This document shows, piece by piece, positions 7,601 through 15,058 of a stretch of DNA of 31,493 nucleotides. Positions within the stretch are counted from its first letter, which is position 1, and each line of letters starts with the position of its first letter. The notes beneath the pieces are model-generated. The model did not search any database, was not told the DNA's origin, and worked only from the letters and a program-made list of their open reading frames with translations. Origin of the DNA: a virus; the IMG/VR virus record IMGVR_UViG_3300033148_006747, positions 1 to 31,493 of that record. One strand, given 5' to 3'. The translations under genes were made by a program, and so were the position numbers.

Positions 7601-9391
7601 TTAGAGCAACCCCCTTAAAATCTGCAGAAGCTGACCGTTCGAGCGCACGTCTTCAATAGATGCGCCCACCACGACGGCTCTATTCCTTCTTATAGCGTCG
7701 GCAAAACTTTGAGAATCAACTGCATATATCGTGATATTGGTGGTTTGAGCTGGTGCTACTCCTCTCGGAAGCACTGTCTCGCCTCTCTGAAGGATTGCCG
7801 GAAATTCATCAGGCCCGAGCCCCGAATGCAACTTAGGTGCATGAGCAAAAAGCGTGGTAGGTACTGGACGCACCGGGGGCGCTATTTCACCAACAATTCC
7901 ACCCTGATGAAAGAAAAGCCCGCCACCCATTAGCTTCCCGCCTAGCCACTCACCAGCAGCAGGTATTACTTGACGCACAAACATTTGACCCATCACATCC
8001 GCAATAGACCGCTGTATCGAAGTCAAAAATCCGCTCACATAATCGCCAAAATCCTTGAACTTTCCGCGCATAACATCAAAGAAAAAGTCACTGAAATTTT
8101 GCTCCATAGCTTCTGCTGTGCGCTGCGAAAGATCAGCCATATAATCAAAAGATTGCTCAGCAGTCGCATTTACGCTCTCAAGTGCCTCAGTTCCATGATA
8201 AGTATAGGCCTCCCATACCTCGTCAGAAATGCGCATCATCTCCGCATTGACTTCTTTCCATGTATCCAGGCCACGCTCGGCCGCCTCTATCTCAATGCGA
8301 ACTGCTGATTCCTTGGCATATTTCAGAGCTTCAAGGTCTGCCTGGTAGGCCTCCTTCGCCCTGGCAGCCATATCTTTATGGGCCTCGCGCCATTGCTGGT
8401 TGATTTCTTCTAAAACTTCGAAGGTACTGGCTTCGTATTGCCGGAGGGCTTGAGTGTGCTCAGATTGGTCAAGAGCTAAAGTAGGAAGGCTAACTTTACC
8501 TCTTCCTTTTCGCGGCCCATAAAGAGTCATGGCTAATTCCGCATCCAGGCCTTTCATTTCCATAGCTAAGCTCTCGGTGAATTTACGCCAAGATTCTACA
8601 TAGTCAGCCCACTTATCCGCCCAGCCAATTGGCGTATATTCATAGATAAAATCAGCGAATCCACTTGCCACCTCTGTGGAAAGCCAATTCCAGAAATTCT
8701 GCATATCTGTTTTTAGGCGTTGAATCTTATCGGCAGTGGTATCTGATTGATCCCCCAAGCGGCGCATCAGGTCCTCGCCTGCCTCAAGGGCTGCATTGAG
8801 AAACGCTTGCTTCTTCTCAGCGTCTGTGAGTTGACTGGCGGTTTTGCCAAGGGCCGCGGCATAACGTTCGTTAGCCTCTTTGACACGAATGATGATACCT
8901 AGATTATCCAGGATCATCTTGCTTTGCCGCGCAATACCAAGAGTAATGTCCTCAAATGCCTTAGTGACTTCCTGGCCTGTCATTTTGGCGGTGGCCCGCG
9001 CAATAGCCATAAGGCGGGTAAGTGCCTCGGGCTGGATACCCATCATCATAGCGGTTCCTGCCGCCTGGATCATAGAAGCAGTGTCAACAGTTTCACGTGA
9101 AACGCGCTTGAGGTCTGCAATAATCTGACTGGCCGAGGCATTGTAAGAAGCGGCTAGGCGTTCAAAGGTCCTGCGTTGCTGAGCGATACGAGCGCCATGC
9201 TCCACCATGTCCCATGCCTCGCGAATAGCATAGATGGAACCTGTCACCTTAGCAGCCACTGACATCATATCAGTAAAAGACCGCTGCATGCCCTGCATTC
9301 TAGCCTCGAGGCGGCTGGCTGCTTGATTGATTACGCGTGTAGCCCGATCTTGGGCCTCCAGCACTACTCTGAGTTTTTCATCACCCAGCAT
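7601..9391 (-). CDS. Tail tape measure protein
   Basis: A 596-residue, largely alpha-helical protein after the tail chaperones, the expected place of the tape measure. The N-terminal ~250 residues are amphipathic helix (VVLEAQDRATRVINQAASRL; FEDITLGIARQSKMILDNLG), with the N-L-G-I-x-I-x-V-K-E-A and K-x-A-F-L-N-A-A-L sequences usual in tape measure proteins. The C-terminal part has FKDFGDYVSGFLTSIQRSIA and a late FFHQGGIVGE segment, as in lambda-type tape measures. Length relates to tail length; at about 0.15 nm per residue it would specify roughly 90 nm, a shorter tail than lambda. It assembles with the G and G-T chaperones and is later ejected with the DNA. Confidence 0.88.
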   Translation of the reverse strand: MLGDEKLRVVLEAQDRATRVINQAASRLEARMQGMQRSFTDMMSVAAKVTGSIYAIREAWDMVEHGARIAQQRRTFERLAASYNASASQIIADLKRVSRETVDTASMIQAAGTAMMMGIQPEALTRLMAIARATAKMTGQEVTKAFEDITLGIARQSKMILDNLGIIIRVKEANERYAAALGKTASQLTDAEKKQAFLNAALEAGEDLMRRLGDQSDTTADKIQRLKTDMQNFWNWLSTEVASGFADFIYEYTPIGWADKWADYVESWRKFTESLAMEMKGLDAELAMTLYGPRKGRGKVSLPTLALDQSEHTQALRQYEASTFEVLEEINQQWREAHKDMAARAKEAYQADLEALKYAKESAVRIEIEAAERGLDTWKEVNAEMMRISDEVWEAYTYHGTEALESVNATAEQSFDYMADLSQRTAEAMEQNFSDFFFDVMRGKFKDFGDYVSGFLTSIQRSIADVMGQMFVRQVIPAAGEWLGGKLMGGGLFFHQGGIVGEIAPPVRPVPTTLFAHAPKLHSGLGPDEFPAILQRGETVLPRGVAPAQTTNITIYAVDSQSFADAIRRNRAVVVGASIEDVRSNGQLLQILRGLL

Positions 9392-9399
9392 TCTAGCTT

Positions 9400-10035
9400 C
9401 TAGATCCTTTCTCCTCTTAGTTTACGATGGAAATTGATTCTTATATTATCCCTCGCTTCACGTTCATGCACCTGCCAAAAAGGTTCTATGATGGGCCTGG
9501 CTGGCACCCGGAGCCTAGCGGTTCCCTTGCGCAGAAAAAAATATTTACGGTATTTAGACCGCTTGGACATAGACGCGCCCAAGCGCCGAAACATTCTGCG
9601 CATTTCATCAGTCACGTCCAGCATAAAACCTTCTTGCTGCATGCGGGCTATACGTTTCCAGCTTTTGGATACTTTCGGCCCCACCCAACCTACTTCCATG
9701 CGAAAGTTCGGAGCCTTATGGACTTGATAGCGTATCGCAGTGGCAAGCCTAGCCAGAGGCGTTTTCTTAGGGCGGTTTAGCAGGCCAACTCTGCCAAATT
9801 CCTTTATCTGCCTGGCCCCGCGTAGATTGCTAGCCTTAGTACGGGCACCTATTACGCTTAACGGCGCAAAGGGCCGACCACCCGGGGCGCCCTGGCGGAT
9901 TTCCTTAATGAGCTGGCGGCGCAGCCGGTAACCTTCAATCTTGATGGCCGTTTCAAGGGCCTTATTGGCCTTGGCCGCCTTGGCCTTGAGGTTTCGGTCT
10001 AGAGTTTTTAATCCCTTGATGGTGGCCTTGATCAT
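9400..10035 (-). CDS. Virion morphogenesis / tail completion-like protein (Mu gpG or HK97 gp10-like)
   Basis: A strongly basic 211-residue protein. The opening MIKATIKGLKTLDRNLKAKA and the late RVPARPIIEPFWQVHE motif match the general pattern of tail completion proteins, which end with a PARPF-like motif followed by a helix. It would cap or join the tail to the head. The start (10035) lies inside the frameshift extension of the chaperone gene, overlapping it by 74 bases in another frame. Its place between the chaperones and the tape measure is unusual, since completion proteins normally precede the tail tube. The assignment rests on motif resemblance only. Confidence 0.65.
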   Translation of the reverse strand: MIKATIKGLKTLDRNLKAKAAKANKALETAIKIEGYRLRRQLIKEIRQGAPGGRPFAPLSVIGARTKASNLRGARQIKEFGRVGLLNRPKKTPLARLATAIRYQVHKAPNFRMEVGWVGPKVSKSWKRIARMQQEGFMLDVTDEMRRMFRRLGASMSKRSKYRKYFFLRKGTARLRVPARPIIEPFWQVHEREARDNIRINFHRKLRGERI

Positions 10036-10348
10036 GGCTTTTTACCCAATGATCTAAAGTTTGTTTTTCAAGCGCTTGGATTTTTCCAAATACAGCAGGC
10101 GATAAATCAACCCCTAATAACCTTGCCACCTTCATCATTACACCATAATCTAAGCCAATAGGACCTGATGGGCCAGATCTCCATTGCGTTTGTACTGCCT
10201 GCCATAATTCCCATGCCTCTTGATTTTCAGGTCTGAGCTCTGGCTGCTTCCATTCACAGTTATTGCAATCTGCTTTTCCTGCCTTCTTACACGCCTTGCA
10301 ATATTCAATTCTCTGCTCATCTATGCACCAGGCCCAGACCTGTTCTAG
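9962..10348 (-). CDS. Tail assembly chaperone T-part, made as G-T fusion by -1 frameshift
   Basis: This frame has no start codon. It opens at the slippery heptamer at the end of gene G and runs 128 codons to a TAA at 9962-9964. The residues WELWQAVQTQWRSGPSGPIG followed by LDYGV match the DUF1799 pattern, the family of gpT-type tail chaperone extensions. Slippage would give a product of about 215 residues: the G part (87) plus this part. In lambda the G and G-T proteins load onto the tape measure and recruit tail tube subunits. Early in the extension is CKAC-x7-CNNC, which looks like a small zinc-binding knuckle. The last 74 bases overlap the next gene. This gene cannot be seen by a search for ORFs starting with ATG. 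Confidence 0.85.
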   Translation of the reverse strand, partial: LEQVWAWCIDEQRIEYCKACKKAGKADCNNCEWKQPELRPENQEAWELWQAVQTQWRSGPSGPIGLDYGVMMKVARLLGVDLSPAVFGKIQALEKQTLDHWVKSHDQGHHQGIKNSRPKPQGQGGQGQ

Positions 10349-10608
10349 TTTTTTATTTCGTCCGCCGCGGGATATGTTTCACGCAAAATGGCATCCCATA
10401 ATTTAAGGGCATCACGGTTATCCATTTCGTCTATGGCCGCAAGATCTTCAGGCCCAAAAACTATCTCAAAAGTGGCATCCTGCGCCGCATCCAAATCCTC
10501 GCCTTTTAAAGCTAATAAGACAAAGCCCTGTTCGCGCAGAGTCCTGATCTCCTTTCGTTTGAGGCCACGAACTTGAAACCTCCGACCGTTTATCTCTATT
10601 TCACGCAT
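10345..10608 (-). CDS. Tail assembly chaperone G-like protein
   Basis: An 87-residue acidic protein with the chaperone G layout: a short beta opening (MREIEINGRRFQVRGLKRKE), then helices ending in the acidic FGPEDLAAIDEMDNRDALK segment. I place the start at 10608, where ATG follows a GAGG site at good spacing. The longer frame from 10683 would run through a palindromic repeat and start with a Cys/Pro-rich peptide, so it is rejected. The gene follows the tail tube, as expected. Its last three codons are ATA AAA AAC before TAG, which contain the A_AAA_AAC slippery heptamer that gives a second, longer G-T product. Confidence 0.88.
   Translation of the reverse strand: MREIEINGRRFQVRGLKRKEIRTLREQGFVLLALKGEDLDAAQDATFEIVFGPEDLAAIDEMDNRDALKLWDAILRETYPAADEIKN
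10348..10354 (-). promoter_or_regulatory. -1 programmed ribosomal frameshift site A_AAA_AAC
   Basis: On the minus strand the end of the G gene reads, in frame, ATA AAA AAC TAG. The heptamer A AAA AAC fits X XXY YYZ exactly, and it lies directly against the stop codon. A -1 shift here continues into a 128-codon open frame with the sequence features of the T chaperone. This is the known arrangement of siphophage G/G-T genes, here with one of the most efficient bacterial slippery sequences. Whether a downstream stem-loop enhances it was not folded. Confidence 0.88.
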
Positions 10609-10643
10609 AATTACCTCGCTTTGCTCGGTGTTGTCCCTGTCTG

Positions 10644-10679
10644 ACGCCCGCCTGACCATCGGGCAGGGCAGGCAGGCGT
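10644..10679. repeat. GC-rich palindromic (REP-like) element
   Basis: ACGCCCGCCTG (10644-10654) and CAGGCAGGCGT (10669-10679) form an inverted repeat with one mismatch around a 14-base loop. It lies between the tail tube stop and the G start. It shares the CCTGCC/GGCAGG core with other palindromes near 17180 and 17700, so it seems to belong to a dispersed family in this genome. Confidence 0.6.
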
Positions 10680-10690
10680 TCACCGTTGAC

Positions 10691-10718
10691 CGTGAACTGT
10701 GAACCGTGAACTGTGAAC
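10691..10718. repeat. Two perfect tandem copies of a 14-bp unit
   Basis: CGTGAACTGTGAAC occurs twice in a row (10691-10704 and 10705-10718), preceded by degenerate copies in GTTCACCGTTGAC (10679-10691). The array abuts the tail tube stop codon. Inverted forms of the half unit (GTTCAC/GTGAAC) could pair. Its origin is unclear; short arrays of this kind occur between genes in many bacteria. Confidence 0.7.
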
Positions 10719-11666
10719 CTACAAGCTACTTAAACTATTCGTCACCCTTGCCACTATAGCGCTAGCCTCAGACCCATCATTATAATAGGCAGAAAAATCT
10801 AGATCTACCAAGAGCCCCTGGGGGCCATCAATACTAGGCATACGTTCCTGGAACTTTAGCTCCTGGATCTCCACCTCAAAAATACTGCTAGAAGATGCCT
10901 GGATAGTCACCTTAAGGCTAGTCTCAGTCTGATTTTTGGCTTTAGTGAGCAATGTGACATCTTTAAATAATCCCTTTATATTCCCAGTAACCGCTACTTG
11001 CCCTTCTGGCAGGCTACCTCTGGCTCCTTGGCTGTTGATGGGATATATATCTGGGTCTAGACCAAACTCCACGGCTATATCAAAACTGGTAAGATCGCCT
11101 GCCGCAGAGCCTCCCTCAGTCACAGTGGCTTGACTATTATATAGCCGTGTGAACGAAGGTTCTGTGGGTGTAGCATCGAAAGCTGATGTCTCAATGCTAT
11201 AATCTGCACCTAGCACGCCCAGGGTTGCCACAAGCTCGCCATCACCCCCCACAGACATGGAAAATCGGCTAACCTTGCATCCCACATAGCGGATGTACTC
11301 ATTGGTGGCTAAATCCTCAAACCCCTCTTCGAAAGTAAAGCTAGGCATGGTGTCGCCTATTTTATACTCATGAGTGTAAGGGTCTGTGCCAGTGGTGGTT
11401 GGATCGCCAAACATACACTTTAGCCAGTAGGCCATCATAGTGCTGTCTATAGGGATATTAATGTCGCCGCCAATATCTAGATTGCCGAAGAACGGTGTGA
11501 CAGGGTTACGGTTGCCTCGCAAAGTAGCTGGTTGTTGGGGCGGCCTATTAGGGCTGAGGGATACCGGCGGGTTAACATAAAGGGAATATCCATCAGTTGC
11601 CGCAGTCCCAAAGGTACTCTCAAAGCCCATCAAAATCTTTACATTTGAACCTTTTTGTTGGGCCAT
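10719..11666 (-). CDS. Major tail tube protein
   Basis: A 315-residue protein with the tail tube pattern: an opening GSNVKILMGFESTFGTAATD, an early SLSPNRPPQQPATLRGNRNP loop, and a two-part beta-rich body with GGDINIPIDSTMMAYWL and a later FDIAVEFGLDPDIYPINSQG segment. This resembles the tail tube family that stacks as hexamers around the tape measure to form the DNA channel. Its position fits, right after the tail terminator and before the chaperones. The length is greater than that of minimal tube proteins, so an added surface domain is likely. The start ATG (11666) follows a run of purines. Confidence 0.8.
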   Translation of the reverse strand: MAQQKGSNVKILMGFESTFGTAATDGYSLYVNPPVSLSPNRPPQQPATLRGNRNPVTPFFGNLDIGGDINIPIDSTMMAYWLKCMFGDPTTTGTDPYTHEYKIGDTMPSFTFEEGFEDLATNEYIRYVGCKVSRFSMSVGGDGELVATLGVLGADYSIETSAFDATPTEPSFTRLYNSQATVTEGGSAAGDLTSFDIAVEFGLDPDIYPINSQGARGSLPEGQVAVTGNIKGLFKDVTLLTKAKNQTETSLKVTIQASSSSIFEVEIQELKFQERMPSIDGPQGLLVDLDFSAYYNDGSEASAIVARVTNSLSSL

Positions 11667-11681
11667 TTTAAATGTCCCCCC

Positions 11682-12149
11682 TTAACCTAGAGTGTTATCT
11701 CCAATGGACAGATATTTGCGGAACCTGAACTCCAGAAACCCATAGACATCGGGCAATGAGCCTGTGGTATCACCCCGGAGTCTGTAGCTCATGACCATAT
11801 TGTCTGGCAGGGCATCTTCGATACAGTCCACTACCAGCTCACCAAAATCCAGGATCAGTTCCAGCCCCGAGGGCTCCTCCACATCATCGGCCCTTGTCTG
11901 TAAGGCGTTCTTAGTCAAGGCCAGGTCAATGCTTAGACCATAATCCTGGATCCTCTCTTCCATGCCCTTCATGATCTCCGGCGTGTGGATCAGGATATAT
12001 GGCATATCATCCTCGCCAGGTGGGCTCTGGGTCTGAAGGTCCGCAAATATGCTCACTGCTGAATCAAAATTCAACTGGCCCCAGGCCTGGATATCTTGAT
12101 CCTGGCCCAGGGCATCGATGAATGTTTTATAGAAATCATAGTTGTTCAT
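11682..12149 (-). CDS. Tail terminator-like protein
   Basis: A 155-residue alpha/beta protein directly before the tail tube gene, where the tail terminator (lambda gpU type) normally sits. The layout fits: an N-terminal helix (YDFYKTFIDALGQDQDIQAW), a central strand reading DDMPYILIHTPEIMKG, and a C-terminal helix then strand (LELILDFGELVVDCIEDAL; SYRLRGDTTGSLPDVYGFLE). Terminators form the ring that stops tail polymerisation and receives the head. No exact family was recognised; the call rests on position, size and predicted fold. Confidence 0.6.
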   Translation of the reverse strand: MNNYDFYKTFIDALGQDQDIQAWGQLNFDSAVSIFADLQTQSPPGEDDMPYILIHTPEIMKGMEERIQDYGLSIDLALTKNALQTRADDVEEPSGLELILDFGELVVDCIEDALPDNMVMSYRLRGDTTGSLPDVYGFLEFRFRKYLSIGDNTLG

Positions 12150-12160
12150 GATTTCAGCTT

Positions 12161-12382
12161 TCAGCCTTTCTTGCCCGCTATAAGAGCTGAGGCGCTCCTA
12201 GTGTTGAGACCTTCGACTAGCTCGCTATCGCGCTCTTGGGGTTTTTTTACCTTGGTACCTACCGGCACCGCCTTACCCATGGCAAGCAGAATCTTGGCAT
12301 CCTGTTCAGATAGATCATAAGTTCTGCCAGCCGCAAGGCCCTTACCGCTTGCCACTGTGTCACGAAGTATCTTAACCCTCAT
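12161..12382 (-). CDS. Small phage protein, 73 aa, head-tail joining region
   Basis: A 73-residue protein with the pattern MRVKILRDTVASGKGLAAGR-TYDLSEQDAKILLAMGKAVP. This resembles the short proteins often found just after the capsid genes of lambda-like prophages, with a small beta hairpin and one helix ending in a conserved-looking G-K-A. The C-terminal third is polar and likely flexible. It starts 8 bases after its upstream neighbour. Its function is unknown. Confidence 0.65.
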   Translation of the reverse strand: MRVKILRDTVASGKGLAAGRTYDLSEQDAKILLAMGKAVPVGTKVKKPQERDSELVEGLNTRSASALIAGKKG

Positions 12383-12390
12383 GGCGCCTC

Positions 12391-12828
12391 CTAATTGCTC
12401 ACAGGCAGCTCTTCAGCCCCATGGCGGATCGCCACAACGCCGATGGGCGTGCCGTTGCTGTGGGTGCCGGTAAAATTGAGCACTGGCCGCACATACCTGG
12501 CATTACCTCTGTAAGTGCAGAAATAAGCCTTTTGATCATCAGCAGCGCCATCAATTACACCAAAACATCCATCATTGGTGCCATCCACATAGTTTTGCAA
12601 TTCGCTGTCAGCTACATCGGTGAAGGTGCTATCGTCATCAGATTCCTCTACCTCTAGTTCTATCTTCACAGAACCAGAAAGGGTGTCTCCACTCTCGCCT
12701 ATTAGCGCTATAAAGGTGCAATAAGTATAGCCCTGCATGTCCACGCTAGAGCCATCGGTATCAGAAGTCTGGACAGCGGTCTCAATCACCTGGTCAATCT
12801 TGAGGTTGTTTATGACATCTCTGATCAT
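12391..12828 (-). CDS. Capsid decoration/stabilisation-like protein, 145 aa
   Basis: A 145-residue acidic, beta-rich protein immediately downstream of the major capsid gene. The segments MIRDVINNLKIDQVIETAVQ, VDMQGYTYCTFIALIGESGD and a late YRGNARYVRPVLNFTGTHSN match a pattern I associate with small head proteins next to HK97-type capsid genes. Decoration proteins bind the outside of the expanded shell. A clear GGAGG site lies just before the ATG. The hairpin at 12851-12873 separates it from the capsid gene and may set their relative expression. The role is inferred from position. Confidence 0.6.
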   Translation of the reverse strand: MIRDVINNLKIDQVIETAVQTSDTDGSSVDMQGYTYCTFIALIGESGDTLSGSVKIELEVEESDDDSTFTDVADSELQNYVDGTNDGCFGVIDGAADDQKAYFCTYRGNARYVRPVLNFTGTHSNGTPIGVVAIRHGAEELPVSN

Positions 12829-12850
12829 TTGTTGTTCCTCCCTTGTTGAA

Positions 12851-12873
12851 GGCCCCGGAGCGGATCCGGGGCC
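12851..12873 (-). terminator. Strong GC hairpin directly after the capsid gene
   Basis: GGCCCCGG and CCGGGGCC form a perfect 8-bp stem around a 7-base loop, 20 bases past the capsid stop codon in the direction of transcription. There is no T-run after it on the minus strand, so it is not a classical full terminator. A partial terminator or an mRNA-stabilising hairpin that protects the capsid message is as likely. Confidence 0.5.
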
Positions 12874-12893
12874 TAGGTTTTATTGGTTAAGAC

Positions 12894-14828
12894 TTACGAA
12901 GTGCTGGCATCCTTGATTACGGCAAAGCTCTCTGCATGCCGCACTGCAATGTCGCAGTCTTGGAGCGCAGTAATCGTGATCTTGCCACTTGCATCGTCGC
13001 TGTAAGGATTTACGATAATATCTACACCAGACCAAAATCCTATGATCAAATCAGCCCAGTTGCCGAAAAAGATAGCGCTGAGGTTACTGCCCGTGCCCTT
13101 GGTAAGATCACTGGCCACCTGGTTGGTCACATAGGCAGGATAACCATTCATTAATCCCACTCCACTTTTATTTCCATCTTTCCATACCGGGATCTCGCCG
13201 TAAGTGGCATTGGTGAAGGTCTGTTTTAGCTTGCCCCTGACTTTAGCATTGGTCATATAGGCCAAACGGCCAACATCTGCATTGTCAACGGCTACTTCCT
13301 TCTCCAAATTAATAATGTGCGCCCAAGTAGGGGCCCCACCATTCGTGCCTATAGCCACAACACCTATGCCGGTGGTATTTATTATTCCAGTAGGCTGGTT
13401 ACTGGTTCCCGAACCATGCAACGCAGCGTAATCCACCGCCGTGGCAATAGTCTTAATGAGGTCATTTTTGACCAAATTTTGAATATTTAGAGAGCTTTGA
13501 AGCAGCAATTTTCTTGTAATCTGCGTTCTGGACCCCACTGTCTTGGGGGCCATGGCTATTTGGCCAAAAGTTTGGTCGCTTTCAGTGACGCTGCCATCTT
13601 CAGCAACCCAATAAGCGGTTGCGCCTCCGGTTTGTTTAGGTATTGCCACGTCTCCTACCAAACCGGAAAATACAGTTGCGCCGGCTCGTAACACTACGAG
13701 CTTGTTTCTTAGCATCTCTACGAATTTATCAGCCAAGAGATCTGTGCTAACTAAGTACCCGCCGGCGGTGTCCGTACCTACGGAAAGATCACGAAACATG
13801 ACCTCGGTAGGGACGATTCTTCCATTACCAGTGGAACTTTTACCTATTTTCTTTTCAAAGGCCTCACATACTTCGAATTCAAATTTGGCCTCTTCTTGAG
13901 CTTTTCTATCTGTAGGACTGGCCAATGCTTTTATTAGATTAAAAAAACTGAATTGCTTAACTTCCTTGGCGGCAAGATCTAGTCTTCCATCATCAGGTTT
14001 GATTGGTTTAACCTTTTTACTCATTTCTTCCAGGATCTCTTTGCGGAAATCTTCGGCACTAATACCCCTCAAAAAAGCCATTTTTGCCTGTTCTTCAGGG
14101 ACCCTGGCCAATTCAGCATAGGCTTTGATTTTGGCCCAGCGCTCTTTTTCTGCTTTAGTGGCCCTTTCCTCTAATTTCTCCTCAATTTCGCTCACTTTTG
14201 TTTGAGGCTCTGAGGTCTTTGCCTCGATTTTTTCTTCTCTTTTCTCTTCTTTTTTTTCTTCTTTAGGCATTTGAGTTACCTCCTCTAATTCTTCGTTTCT
14301 GTTTTCAATGACCGTCTCGAACAGTTCACCATCTCCGGCACGGTCCACACCCACGCTGGTGTCTGCTGGAATGGAAACCAAGCTCACTTCAAGCGGTTCC
14401 CAATCCATGGCCCGGTAAATGGCACCATCGTCCTTTTCTTCTTCCAGCACCATGCGATGGATGCGGTAACCTACCGAGATGTTGCGCCGGATGCCATCAA
14501 GCACGTCCTGAAAGACCTCTTCGGCTAGGCCAGATCTGCCGAATCTGACGAGCGCCCGGCCCCTTCGGTCGCTCCCGATCCAGGCCTTTTCCACGACGCC
14601 TATCTGGTCACGCGGCAAATGCTCTAGTATGAGTGCGCCACCATTGTTGAGCCGGTCCAGGCGCACTGATTTGCGGCTGTGGTCCAGGATCTCCACCCCG
14701 AACCACCGTTCTACCGGCTCCTCTGACGAGAAGCTGATCTTTACCGTCCTTTCCTCTTCATTGATGTCCGCCCTGGTGATAGGCTGAGAGCGGAACATAA
14801 CGCCTGTTTTAATCGTTGCCTTGTTCAT
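12894..14828 (-). CDS. Fused prohead protease (S78-like) and HK97-type major capsid protein
   Basis: A 644-residue protein joins two head functions. Residues 1-~180 are the HK97 prohead protease type: His70 in LILEHLPRDQIGVV and Ser118 in RRNISVGYRI are the likely catalytic pair. Residues ~187-290 are a Lys/Glu-rich coiled coil like the delta scaffolding domain, and ~330-644 form the HK97-fold capsid (VPTEVMFRDLSVGTDTAGGY; AALHGSGTSNQPTGI; late GFWSGVDIIVNPYS). The start at 14828 is preferred, with AAGGAG six bases before the ATG; a TTG start at 14924 in the same frame would add 32 residues. Met187 has its own perfect AGGAGG site, so free capsid protein may also be made from here. Upstream, an in-frame extension appears broken by a 1-base shift. 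Confidence 0.9.
   Translation of the reverse strand: MNKATIKTGVMFRSQPITRADINEEERTVKISFSSEEPVERWFGVEILDHSRKSVRLDRLNNGGALILEHLPRDQIGVVEKAWIGSDRRGRALVRFGRSGLAEEVFQDVLDGIRRNISVGYRIHRMVLEEEKDDGAIYRAMDWEPLEVSLVSIPADTSVGVDRAGDGELFETVIENRNEELEEVTQMPKEEKKEEKREEKIEAKTSEPQTKVSEIEEKLEERATKAEKERWAKIKAYAELARVPEEQAKMAFLRGISAEDFRKEILEEMSKKVKPIKPDDGRLDLAAKEVKQFSFFNLIKALASPTDRKAQEEAKFEFEVCEAFEKKIGKSSTGNGRIVPTEVMFRDLSVGTDTAGGYLVSTDLLADKFVEMLRNKLVVLRAGATVFSGLVGDVAIPKQTGGATAYWVAEDGSVTESDQTFGQIAMAPKTVGSRTQITRKLLLQSSLNIQNLVKNDLIKTIATAVDYAALHGSGTSNQPTGIINTTGIGVVAIGTNGGAPTWAHIINLEKEVAVDNADVGRLAYMTNAKVRGKLKQTFTNATYGEIPVWKDGNKSGVGLMNGYPAYVTNQVASDLTKGTGSNLSAIFFGNWADLIIGFWSGVDIIVNPYSDDASGKITITALQDCDIAVRHAESFAVIKDASTS
14270..14284 (-). 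promoter_or_regulatory. Internal ribosome binding site and ATG for separate capsid protein
   Basis: Inside the protease-capsid gene, AGGAGG (14279-14284) stands 8 bases before an in-frame ATG (14268-14270) coding Met187. Initiation here would give a 458-residue protein made of the scaffold-like coiled coil plus capsid, without the protease. That is a plausible length for an unprocessed HK97-type capsid subunit. The arrangement recalls the nested starts in lambda's C/Nu3 genes. Confidence 0.65.
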
Positions 14829-15058
14829 GCCTTTCTCCTTTGCAGCAGCTTCAAATGTTCCTCCACGCTTCTGGCAGTCTTTGCGGGCGGCCTCTGCGGT
14901 CCAGGTCTTTTTTGGATAACGCAAGGCCTGTACCTCGCTCTTGCCGTTCTTGATTCCAAAGATGTAATCAACACATTTGCCATCGTGTTTCTTGTAGCAA
15001 TTCTTCCGCGCAAACCGCTCATACTGAGCAGGATCCTTCAGCCTTCATGCATGCTCAT
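14829..15058 (-). pseudogene. Frameshifted N-terminal module of the protease-capsid gene
   Basis: An ATG (15056-15058) overlaps the portal stop as TAATG but gives only MSMHEG before a TGA. One base away in frame, an open stretch from 15044 leads uninterrupted into the protease. It reads KDPAQYERFARKNCYKKHDG, then KCVDYIFGIKNGKSEVQALR, then YPKKTWTAEAARKDCQKRGG. This looks like the small GIK-G-K-S-E-x-Q-x-x-R-Y module that opens many prohead proteases. Adding one base near 15040 would restore a continuous gene from the TAATG overlap. A true mutation, a sequencing error or low-level slippage are all possible. Downstream starts (TTG 14924, ATG 14828) can still give the protease. Confidence 0.5.

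Noticed and set aside
10609-10683. N-terminal extension of the G chaperone to 10683
   Set aside because: It runs through a palindromic repeat, while a good ribosome site stands before the ATG at 10608.
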